Assembly: GCA_963736325.1 (NCBI GenBank)
Contig: CAVTOG010000008.1
Location: 930,001-994,000 of the forward strand
Direction of reading: 5' to 3'
Length of the DNA: 64,000 nt
Source of the DNA: Actinoallomurus sp963736325
GTDB taxonomy: Bacteria > Actinomycetota > Actinomycetes > Streptosporangiales > Streptosporangiaceae
Shown here in pieces: positions 53,769 through 61,677 of the stretch. The first letter of the stretch is position 1; every line of letters starts with the position of its first letter. The notes beneath the pieces were generated by a model. That model saw only the letters and a list, made by a program, of their open reading frames with translations, was not told where the DNA came from and did not search any database. Made by a program: the position numbers and the translations under genes.

Positions 53769-54824
53769 ATGAGCGAGGTGGACGCCCCGCTACGGCGCCA
53801 CCTGGCCGAGCTTGTCCGCATCGCCGGAGATGGCATCGACCAGGCGTTCGGGCACTGCGTCGGCTACCCGGGGCCGCGTGCCCACCGCCGTGCCCGGACC
53901 GCTTGGCTGCGCCGGCACCTGATCCCCGCCGGCGCCGCCTACGTCAACACCGTGGGGCGCGGGCTGGAGCAGATCCGCCAGGAGGCGAAGCTGCGCGAGG
54001 CGATCGAGGATCACCTCGACACGCGCGACTGGACCGGCACCCCGGCCATCGAAATGCGGCGGGAGCTGCAGGCCTTCGTGGTCGGCCGCGGCGATCTGGC
54101 CTGGGCGTGCAAACCGCCCGCGCCGCCGTCCCTGCCATTTCGCGCACGCGAGGCCATCCACAAGATCGCCGTGCCGCTTGCGCTCATCCTCATGCTCCCG
54201 GTCCTCGCGATCGTCGTTCCCATATGGCTCGTGCTGCTCCGGCTGGCCGAGCGCGGAGACGAGCCGGTCACAGAAAGGCCTACGCTGCAGCACCGCCAGG
54301 AATTCGCACGGTGTGAGGACTTCGCGGCGCAGAACCCCTTCGCCGTCGTCGGTTTCGTCAAGCCAGGCGGGCTGCGGCGATGGACCTTCCGTGCGGTGCT
54401 GTTCCTCATCGACTACGCCGTGCGGCACGTGTACGACCACGCGAACCTCGCTGGGATCAAGACGATCCGCTTCGCCAGGTGGGTCCCGCTGGACGGCTGG
54501 CGGCGGATGACCTTCGCCAGCAACTACGACGGCGCCGTCGAGGCCTACAACGACGACTTCATCAACATCCTCTGGTGGGGCCTGAACGTCGCGTTCAGCA
54601 ACGGCGTCGGCTACCCGCCGACCCGATGGCTGCTTTTCGGCGGAGCCCGCCACGACCAGCAGTTCAAGTACACGCTGCGCCGTCACCAGGTTCCGGTGCC
54701 CGCCTGGTACACCGCGTACCCGGCGCTCAGCGCGAATAACATCGAGAACAACGCCAAGATCAGGGCCGGTCTGCGGGGCGAAATGAGCCCTGATGAGGCC
54801 GAGCGCTGGCTCTCGCTCCTGTGA
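53769..54824 (+). pseudogene. N-terminally truncated peroxidase-associated protein
   Basis: A 351-aa frame. The coding-like sequence begins before its ATG (DLDGEPIPASLIYMSEVDAP), but an in-frame TAG lies 13 codons earlier, so the true N-terminus is missing. The rest has a membrane helix (VPLALILMLPVLAIVVPIWL, about residues 136-156) and a C-terminal domain of about 180 residues with FVKPGGLRRWTFRAVLFLID and FSNGVGYPPTRWLLFGGARH. Proteins of this type lie beside DyP-type and haem peroxidases, as here (next gene starts seven bases later). The ATG has no good ribosome site. Function unknown; probably lipid- or membrane-related. Confidence 0.55.
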
Positions 54825-54831
54825 GGCAACC

Positions 54832-56214
54832 GTGGCAACAACTGCGCAAAAGCTCGACCTCGACGACATCCAGGGCCTGGTCGCCCGAGGGTACGGGGGG
54901 CTGAAGCAGGCCCGTTTCACACTCTTCGCTGCCAGCGATCAAGCCGCCGCCCAAGCGCTGCTGTCCTGGCTGCTGCCGCGGGTCACCACCGCGGGCGGCT
55001 TCGCTGCGGACAGCGCGCTACACGTCGCGCTCACCCCGGCCGGACTGGAACGGCTCGGCCTTGCCGCCGAACGCATCGCCGGATTCTCCGCCGAGTTCGT
55101 CGTCGGCATGACCGCACCCGACAAGGGCCGTTTCCTCGGTGACGTCGAGGATTCCGACCCGCGTTTCTGGGACTGGGGAGGTCCGCGATGCGGGCCTGTC
55201 GACGGGGTCGTGCTGCTCTACGCCACCGACCGCGACGTGCTCGACGCCAGGCAGGCGGAACTGAACGAGCGGCTCGCCGAGGCCGGTGCCCTCCGGGTCG
55301 CCACGCTCGACACCAGCGAGCTGTCCGACTACGAGCCGTTCGGTTTCCACGACGGCATCTCCCAACCGGTCATCGACGGTCTGCCCAAGGCGAAGGCGTT
55401 CAGCGGGCGGACCGTGCCCACCGGCGAGTTCGTCCTCGGCTACCCGAACGCCTACGGCGAGCTGGCCGACCGGCCACTGCTCCCGGCGTTCGAGGATCCG
55501 TGGCGCCTGCTGCCCCCCGATCCGGCCGGAACCGCCGCGGTCGATCTGGGACGCAACGGCACCTACCTGGCGATCCGCCAACTCGAACAAGACGTCGACG
55601 CCTTCTGGCAGTACGTCGGTCAGGCCAGCGGGCAGCCGGACGGCGCGCGCAGCCCGCGGGCACGGGCGCTGGCGGCCAAGATGGTCGGCCGCTGGCCCAG
55701 CGCGCCGCTGGTCAAGTCGCCGGACCGCGACGATCGACGGCTTTCGCAGGACAACGACTTCGGCTACCACGCCACCGACCCGTTCGGGTTCGCCTGCCCG
55801 CTCGGCGCGCACATACGCCGGATGAACCCGCGTGACTCGCTGGACCCGGCTCCGGGAAGCGACGCCTCGGTCCGTGTCAGCGACACGCACCGCATCCTCC
55901 GCCGGGCGCGCAGCTACGGAACGGGCCTGCACTTCGCGTGCCTTGTCGGCAGCCTCTCCAGGCAGTTCGAGTTCGTGCAGAATATTTGGCTCAACGGTGC
56001 CACCTTCAACGGCCTGTACGACGAGACCGACCCACTGGCCGGAAGCCGCCATCCATCCGGCGCGACGTTCACCGAGCCCGCGCGCCCGGTGCGGCGCCGG
56101 TACCGCGATCTTCCGCAGTTCGTACGGACACGGGGCGGCGCGTACTTCTTCCTGCCCGGTGCGAGGTGTCGTGTAGGTTGCGTTGCCGCAGGCGGACACG
56201 CAGGCCGCCGATGA
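54832..56214 (+). CDS. DyP-type peroxidase with altered C-terminus
   Basis: A 460-aa peroxidase starting with GTG (TGAGG upstream). The core motif FGFHDGISQPVIDG carries the G-x-x-D-G catalytic Asp of DyP enzymes, ADSALHVALTPAGLERLG is the first ferredoxin-like half, and CPLGAHIRRMNPRDS holds the proximal haem His region; RRARSYGTG and GLHFACLVGSLSRQFEFVQN follow. The family ends a few residues after AYFFLPG with a short L-R-x-L-like helix; here AYFFLPG is followed by ARCRVGCVAAGG, which looks non-homologous. The end coincides with a broken gene on the other strand. Haem-dependent oxidation is expected if the loss of the tail is tolerated. Confidence 0.75.
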   Translation: MATTAQKLDLDDIQGLVARGYGGLKQARFTLFAASDQAAAQALLSWLLPRVTTAGGFAADSALHVALTPAGLERLGLAAERIAGFSAEFVVGMTAPDKGRFLGDVEDSDPRFWDWGGPRCGPVDGVVLLYATDRDVLDARQAELNERLAEAGALRVATLDTSELSDYEPFGFHDGISQPVIDGLPKAKAFSGRTVPTGEFVLGYPNAYGELADRPLLPAFEDPWRLLPPDPAGTAAVDLGRNGTYLAIRQLEQDVDAFWQYVGQASGQPDGARSPRARALAAKMVGRWPSAPLVKSPDRDDRRLSQDNDFGYHATDPFGFACPLGAHIRRMNPRDSLDPAPGSDASVRVSDTHRILRRARSYGTGLHFACLVGSLSRQFEFVQNIWLNGATFNGLYDETDPLAGSRHPSGATFTEPARPVRRRYRDLPQFVRTRGGAYFFLPGARCRVGCVAAGGHAGRR

Positions 56215-56431
56215 CGGCGAGCCCTGCGGCCGTCGGCAGCCTGTCCCATCCGACCCGCCTGTCCACGTATTGCGACAGCTTGCGATAGATCTCCAAGAAC
56301 GGCGCTCGGCTGGGACGCTCAACGGCAGGCGCCGATGGCGGAGGCGCCGCGGGCCGTCTCCCCTGCGGGCCGATGTCGGCTGTGCGGCTCGGTCTGTCCG
56401 AGGTGCGCGCGGTCGGATCGCCTTTGGTCAT
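56069..56431 (-). pseudogene. N-terminal remnant of a haem (animal-type) peroxidase
   Basis: From ATG 56431 (GGGAGC site upstream) the frame has a low-complexity start and then EIYRKLSQYVDRRVGWDRLP and GLRVRLRQRNLHDTS, which resembles the beginning of bacterial animal-type haem peroxidases (usual length over 500 aa). Right after HDTS the homology ends at the point where the DyP gene from the other side loses its own tail (about 56161-56164). The remaining 35 codons are antisense to DyP. The assignment to the peroxidase family rests on this short stretch. Confidence 0.5.
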
Positions 56432-56812
56432 CGTGTCGCTCCCTATCGCCGTCGCCGAATCGGCAAGAATGACGTCGCCGGCTTTTTGCTGATCACGTAG
56501 CCGCGGTTCCATGCAACCTTGATATGGAGAGAAGCTTCAATACAGCCCAAGAGAAAAACGGGCAAAGGGTGGGCAAGCCCAGGCAGCTTGCCTCAATGTG
56601 AAATCTTTATGTTGATTTCCGGAAGTGGTGTTCTGTGGCCTCTTCCCCGGCATCAGTGACCCCCTCTGGGGCCGCAAAATTCTCGACGCGTCGCAGCAGG
56701 GACGGAACATTTTCCGGCCCTTGAGATTCGTCCCGCGATGTCATGGAAATCCTCTGATGCGTCCGGCGCGCCCGCGGCCGGGCGTCGCCACTCCCGACCG
56801 GAGGTGGACGCG
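56432..56812. other. Intergenic region before the lipase gene
   Basis: About 380 bases without a supported gene. The part 56510-56620 is noticeably AT-richer than the surroundings and is a reasonable place for divergent promoters. A frame in phase with the lipase extends upstream to 56738 but has no ribosome site. Confidence 0.4.
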
Positions 56813-58108
56813 GTGGCCAGAACGGGACCGGCACGGCAGACGACCGACGGCAAGGCGGCCCCCGGTGCCGCGCGGCGGAGGGCGCCGGACGGGCCCGCGA
56901 TGAGGATCGGTGAGATGCCCGTCCTGGTGTGGGAAGGCGCACTTCGCGATGAACTCTGCTCCGGCGGCCTCTGGACCCGGGACACTCGGGGCCCCGGCCT
57001 GGCAGAGCTCCGGCCGTACGGCTCCCGCGCCACGCCGGGCTTTCCGGTCTACCCGGATCTGGAGACACGGCTTCTGGAGGCGGCAGAACATCCGGACCCC
57101 GCGGTCGCACACGCTCTGGCCACCTGCGCGGCGTATTCCTACTCGGGTGCGGAAACCGTCTCAATGATCATGGCTCGGATGGGGCTCGACGAGAACCACT
57201 GCCGCATGATCGCCTCATCGGTCGACGGGATGTTCATCCGCTCGACCGCCTTCCTGATCCAGAGCAAGACCGGGAAGGTGGCGATCCTCTGCTACCGGGG
57301 CACCGAACCGATGAACTTCATCAACTGGATGACCGACGCCGACGTCGAACCCGAGCGGATGGCGTATGGCTTCGGCGACCCCTCCGCCACGGTGCATGCC
57401 GGGTTCTACCGCAATGTACGGGCGACGCGCTATCAGGTGATGTGGGCGCTGAAACGCGCCTGCGCCGGCCGGTCGGTCCGGGGCCCGCTCCCCGCTGAGA
57501 CCGACGGCGCCGGCGGGCCTTCGTTGGACCGGCTGGAGGCGCTGTACGTCACCGGCCACAGCCTGGGCGGAGCGATGGCCGCGATGATGGGCGTCATGCT
57601 CAGGCATGAGCGGAAGTTCAGCGAGAACGGCGATGGCGTCGCCGGGCTGCTGAGAGCCGTCTACACGTTCGGGCAGCCCATGATCGGCGATTACGCCTTC
57701 GCTCGTGCCTGCGAGCAGGACCCCTTCCTCCGGGAGAACGTCGTCCGCTACGTGTACGACAGTGACATAGTTCCGCACCTGCCGCCGAGGACGTCGGGCC
57801 CCTTCCGCCACTTCGGCCGCGAGTGGCGCTATGAGGTACCGAACCTGCGGAACAGCGTCCTCGGACTACTCAACCTCGTCGGCGGCGCCCACCCCCGGCG
57901 AGACGGGAACTGGGTCGAGCAGACGCGCGCCACCGTCCAGACACCGACCGCTCTGGGCGGTTTCGGGCTGGGGGCACTCGCGTTCCTGAGTAGCAAGATG
58001 CAGCCATTGCGCTCACTCCCGGCGATGTACTCCTTCGAGGATCACCGTCCACACCACTACATCACGGCGCTGACCCCGTACGGGATGGGCAACGAATTCG
58101 GAGATTGA
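56813..58108 (+). CDS. Class 3 lipase family protein
   Basis: A 431-aa alpha/beta hydrolase. GTG 56813 is chosen because GGAGG lies eight bases upstream. The nucleophile elbow is VTGHSLGGAMAAM with Ser250, the oxyanion-type segment CYRGTEPMNFINWMTD precedes it, and DSDIVPHLPP supplies the catalytic Asp; a late His (FEDHRPHHYITAL) completes the set. This is the Lipase_3 layout. There is no classical signal peptide. Hydrolysis of an acylglycerol or other ester is expected; location near the peroxidase genes suggests lipid oxidation or turnover, which is an inference. Confidence 0.85.
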   Translation: MARTGPARQTTDGKAAPGAARRRAPDGPAMRIGEMPVLVWEGALRDELCSGGLWTRDTRGPGLAELRPYGSRATPGFPVYPDLETRLLEAAEHPDPAVAHALATCAAYSYSGAETVSMIMARMGLDENHCRMIASSVDGMFIRSTAFLIQSKTGKVAILCYRGTEPMNFINWMTDADVEPERMAYGFGDPSATVHAGFYRNVRATRYQVMWALKRACAGRSVRGPLPAETDGAGGPSLDRLEALYVTGHSLGGAMAAMMGVMLRHERKFSENGDGVAGLLRAVYTFGQPMIGDYAFARACEQDPFLRENVVRYVYDSDIVPHLPPRTSGPFRHFGREWRYEVPNLRNSVLGLLNLVGGAHPRRDGNWVEQTRATVQTPTALGGFGLGALAFLSSKMQPLRSLPAMYSFEDHRPHHYITALTPYGMGNEFGD

Positions 58109-58111
58109 TCG

Positions 58112-58726
58112 ATGGGTTTTCCACGAATTCGCCCGTGGAGCCGGCGTTCCCGCGCGCTGCTGGCCGTGGCGTTCGCGACGGCGGCGTACGGCACCGCGAC
58201 GGCGCACGCGACCGCGAAGCCCAGGCAGACCTACGAGCTGCGCGTCGGCATCGACAACGGCCGCACCGCCGTACGGATCGGTGACCGGCTCACGTACGTC
58301 ACCAAGGTCAGCAACACCGGCACCGCCGATTCTCCGGAGCTGCTGCTCAGCCAGACGATCGCACCCGGGCTCAAAGTGATCTCCTCGACGCCGAAGGGCG
58401 AGCTCTCACGGGGGCGCGTCCTGTGGAACAGGGCGCTGCCGGCCGGTCGTACGGACCGGTTCAGCGTCACCGTGGAGGTGGGACCGCTGTCGGGGGTCAA
58501 GCGCCTCGCCGCGGTGGCCTGCGCGTCGACCAAGGCCGACAAGCGTCCGATCATCTGCGCCAGCCACCTCGACCTGCTGCGCACCGCCGAAACGGACGCT
58601 GCGGACCAGAGTGGCGGCTGGGCTTCGGGACGGATCCTCTGGTTCGTCGCGGGAGCCGCCGGAGGGCTGGTGATCCTTCTCAGCCTGCTGACCCACCGGT
58701 GCCGTAGGTCTCCGGCAGGGCGCTGA
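58112..58726 (+). CDS. Exported DUF11-like protein with C-terminal anchor
   Basis: A 204-aa protein with a signal peptide (1-34, ending ATAHATA), one DUF11/conserved-repeat-like beta-sandwich domain (VRIGDRLTYVTKVSNTGTAD, LLLSQTIAPGLKVISSTP, FSVTVEVGPLSG), two Cys residues and a C-terminal transmembrane helix (RILWFVAGAAGGLVILLSLL) followed by basic residues. It is a cell-surface protein. It starts three bases after the lipase stop, so the two are probably co-expressed. Confidence 0.75.
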   Translation: MGFPRIRPWSRRSRALLAVAFATAAYGTATAHATAKPRQTYELRVGIDNGRTAVRIGDRLTYVTKVSNTGTADSPELLLSQTIAPGLKVISSTPKGELSRGRVLWNRALPAGRTDRFSVTVEVGPLSGVKRLAAVACASTKADKRPIICASHLDLLRTAETDAADQSGGWASGRILWFVAGAAGGLVILLSLLTHRCRRSPAGR

Positions 58727-58763
58727 CCTCGCGATACCGATCCTTCTGCACGTAGAGTGACAT

Positions 58764-60752
58764 GTGCACCTCCAGGGGCGGCCGACAGGAGGGCCCGCCG
58801 AGGGGATGACCGTGCGGGTACACGGGCCGCCTCGCATGCGGCCGAGAGATCGTCGGGGACTCACCATCCGTGTCGTGGTGGCGAGCGTTCTGCTGTCGTT
58901 GCTGATCGGCGGCGCGTTCGCGGGTCTGCTGGGGGCGATCAGCAGCCTGCGGAACACCGCCGGGCTCGCCCGGCACTCCGACCGGGTGCTGGCGGCCGCG
59001 GCCGATCTCGAACGGCTCGTCGTCGACCTGGAGACCGGTGAGCGGGGGTTCATCAGCACCGGAGACGAGGCCTTCCTGGAGCCGTGGACGGCCGCGCGAG
59101 CCCGGTTCGACGCGCAGGCGACGCGACTTCGGTCGCTGGCGGCGACCCATCACGTGGAGCAGGGGCAGCGGGCGGCCGCGATCGCCAGGACCGGCGCGTC
59201 CTACATCCGCGACTACTCCGACCCGGTGGTGGCCGCCGCGCGTGAGAACCCCGACTCCGTACGCACCCCCACGGTCACCGCCGAGGGGAAGCGGCGTACG
59301 GACCAGCTCAGGGGACAGTTCCGGCAGTTCGTCGCCTTCGAGCGCGGGCTCGCCTTCGAGCGCGACCGCCGCTCGGGCGAGGCCGCCCGGCGGGCCGTCG
59401 CCGTCACGGTCGCCGGTATCGGCGGGTCGGTGCTCCTGATCGTGGTCTTCGGCGGATACCTGACGCGAGGGGTCGTACGGCCCATGGGCCACGCCTCGCG
59501 GATGGCGAGGCGGCTCGCCGGCGGTGACCTCACGGTGCGGATGGCCGAGACGGGCCGCGCCGAGGTCGGCATGCTCGAACGCTCCTTCAACACGATGGCG
59601 TACTCCCTGGAGACGGGCCGCGACGAGCTCGACCGGCTCGTCGCCGAGCAGGCCGCGCTGCGCGAGGTCGCGACGCTCGTGGCACAAGGCTCTCCGCCGT
59701 CCGTGATCTTCAACGCGTCCGCCGCCGAGATGGGCCGTCTCCTGAACGCCGAGCACGCCGCGATCCGCCGCTACGAGCCGGACGACACGGTGGTCGTCGT
59801 CGGCTCGTGGTCCTCGCAGAGCGATCCCAGCACGTGGCTGAAGGTCGGATCGCGCTGGGTGGTGGACGGGCACAACGTCACCGAGACGGTACGCCGCACC
59901 GGCAGGTCGGCACTGATGACGACGGATGGGCCTGTCGACGGTGATATCGGTGACTGGGCGAAGGCGCACGGGATCAACTCGGCGGTCGGCGTTCCGGTCA
60001 CGGTCGAGGGCCGGCTGTGGGGCGTGACGGCGACCTTCTGGACCCAGCGCGAGCCGCAGGCGGAGGACGTGGAGAACCGGATGCGCGACTTCACCGCGCT
60101 CATCAGCACCGCGATCGCCAACGCCGAGAGCCACGCCCAGCTCAACGCCTCACGCGCCCGCGTCGTGGCCGCCGCCGATACCGAACGCCGCCGCATCGAA
60201 CGCGACCTGCACGACGGGACCCAGCAGCGCCTCATCACGCTCGGGCTGGAGATGCGCATGCTGGCGGCCGACATGCCGTCCGGGTTCGACACGATCAAGG
60301 AACGGCTGTCGAAGTGCAAGGTCGACCTGACGAACGTCGTCGACGACCTGCGCGAGATCTCACGCGGCATCCACCCGGCGATCCTGTCCAAGGGCGGCCT
60401 CGTCTCGGCCCTGAACGCCCTGGCACGCCGCTCCTCGATCCCCGTCGACGTGCACGCGGACCTCGCGCGACCGCCCGGCGAGCACCCGGCGGTGGCGGCG
60501 TACTACGTCGTGTCCGAGGCCCTCACCAACGTCACCAAACACGCGACCGCCACGCAGGTGAACGTCTACCTGAGCGTCAACGGCACGAACCTGCGGCTGA
60601 TGATCCGCGACGACGGCACCGGCGGCGCCGACCCGGCGCAAGGATCGGGACTCCTCGGCCTGCGGGACCGCGTTGAGGCTCTCGGCGGCAGGCTGGAGAT
60701 CGACAGCCCGCCGGACAAGGGCACGACACTGACGGCGCACATCCCGTGTTAG
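58764..60752 (+). CDS. Sensor histidine kinase (CHASE3-HAMP-GAF-HisKA_3)
   Basis: A protein of up to 662 aa. Two membrane helices (about 35-60 and 213-232) flank a CHASE3-like sensor with ERLVVDLETGERGFISTGDE. HAMP follows (GHASRMARRLAGGDLTVRM), then a coiled linker, a GAF domain (about 310-460) and a HisKA_3 domain with the phospho-acceptor His in RRRIERDLHDGTQQRLI. The ATPase domain has VVSEALTNVTKHA (N-box) and GSGLLGLRDRVEALGG (G2). This is a NarL-type partner kinase; no response regulator gene follows. The start may be GTG 58764 or ATG 58806. Confidence 0.85.
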   Translation: MHLQGRPTGGPAEGMTVRVHGPPRMRPRDRRGLTIRVVVASVLLSLLIGGAFAGLLGAISSLRNTAGLARHSDRVLAAAADLERLVVDLETGERGFISTGDEAFLEPWTAARARFDAQATRLRSLAATHHVEQGQRAAAIARTGASYIRDYSDPVVAAARENPDSVRTPTVTAEGKRRTDQLRGQFRQFVAFERGLAFERDRRSGEAARRAVAVTVAGIGGSVLLIVVFGGYLTRGVVRPMGHASRMARRLAGGDLTVRMAETGRAEVGMLERSFNTMAYSLETGRDELDRLVAEQAALREVATLVAQGSPPSVIFNASAAEMGRLLNAEHAAIRRYEPDDTVVVVGSWSSQSDPSTWLKVGSRWVVDGHNVTETVRRTGRSALMTTDGPVDGDIGDWAKAHGINSAVGVPVTVEGRLWGVTATFWTQREPQAEDVENRMRDFTALISTAIANAESHAQLNASRARVVAAADTERRRIERDLHDGTQQRLITLGLEMRMLAADMPSGFDTIKERLSKCKVDLTNVVDDLREISRGIHPAILSKGGLVSALNALARRSSIPVDVHADLARPPGEHPAVAAYYVVSEALTNVTKHATATQVNVYLSVNGTNLRLMIRDDGTGGADPAQGSGLLGLRDRVEALGGRLEIDSPPDKGTTLTAHIPC

Positions 60753-60782
60753 GGGAGTTCCCGCTCGACCTCCCTACGGCGG

Positions 60783-61574
60783 TCACGCCCGTCGTCCGAC
60801 GGTCAACCGACCGACGAAGGTGGCGGTCAGCCGAGGCCGGCCGAGCGACTCCAGCCGTCGCCGTACGCGGGCGAGGAACTCGGCGCGCCGGACCTCGCCG
60901 AGCGCGTGAGTGCCCGACTGTGTCGCCAGGTTGGCGAGGTGATCATCGGCGCTGTAGTGGACCTGGAAGGGGTAGCGCAGGCTCACGACCTCGTCGAAGA
61001 GGCTTTCCGCCTCGGGCGGGAAGTGCCACCGGCCGATCTGTTCGGGAGGCGGCGGCGGGCTGCCTGCGAACCCCACGGCCAGGTAGTCCTCCTGCACATC
61101 CGTCCAGAAGCGTTCGGCGTCCGCGGGCCGTGCCCACAGGCATCCGGCCACGGCCATGACGCCTCCGGGACGCAGCAGCTCATAGGGCTTGGAGTAACGA
61201 AGCCGCGGGTCGATCCAGTGCAGGGAGTTCACCGCCACCACGGCGTCGACCGGGGTGTCTCGTGGCTCCCATTCCTCGAACGGGCAGGTCACCACGTCGG
61301 CGGTGGGAAACCCGGCCAGCCGCCGCCGGGCGACGGCCGCCAGCTCCGCGCCCAGCTCGACGGCGGTGACGGCCAGCCCGCGCTGTGCGAGCGGCACGGT
61401 CGCCTGCCCGGTGCCACAGCCGATCTCGATCACCCGGTCCCCGGCTCGGAGCCCCGCCCGGCCGACCAGGTCGTCGAACAGCCGAGGCGGGCAGACCGGC
61501 CTGGTCCGCTGGTAGTCCTCCGCCGCCTTGTCGAATCCGGCCCGCAGCTCGACGCGCCCCGAGACTTCCTCCAT
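60783..61574 (-). CDS. SAM-dependent methyltransferase
   Basis: A 263-aa class I methyltransferase. The SAM-binding glycine motif is VIEIGCGTGQATVPLA (motif I), then VTAVELGAELAAVARRRL, and VDAVVAVNSLHWIDP (motif IV, with LRPGGVMAVAG as post-motif). ATG 61574 (product starts MEEVSGRVELRAGFDKAAED) fits family starts; a longer frame to 61655 looks unrelated. The length is normal for methyltransferase-11-type enzymes. The substrate is unknown. It is divergent to the LanKC-like gene and could modify the same product, but nothing proves it. Confidence 0.8.
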   Translation of the reverse strand: MEEVSGRVELRAGFDKAAEDYQRTRPVCPPRLFDDLVGRAGLRAGDRVIEIGCGTGQATVPLAQRGLAVTAVELGAELAAVARRRLAGFPTADVVTCPFEEWEPRDTPVDAVVAVNSLHWIDPRLRYSKPYELLRPGGVMAVAGCLWARPADAERFWTDVQEDYLAVGFAGSPPPPPEQIGRWHFPPEAESLFDEVVSLRYPFQVHYSADDHLANLATQSGTHALGEVRRAEFLARVRRRLESLGRPRLTATFVGRLTVGRRA

Positions 61575-61677
61575 GAACCCAATCGCTCCCTGTCGTACCT
61601 GCCGAGGCGCGAACTCGCGTCGGCCGAATAACAAACTAAATGTCGCGATCAGCACTAAAACGGGATATTGCCTGAAA

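Noticed and set aside
61641..61676. An 11-codon frame ending just before the LanKC ATG as lanthipeptide precursor
   Set aside because: Too short, without Cys, and without a ribosome site; it may only be a chance frame.
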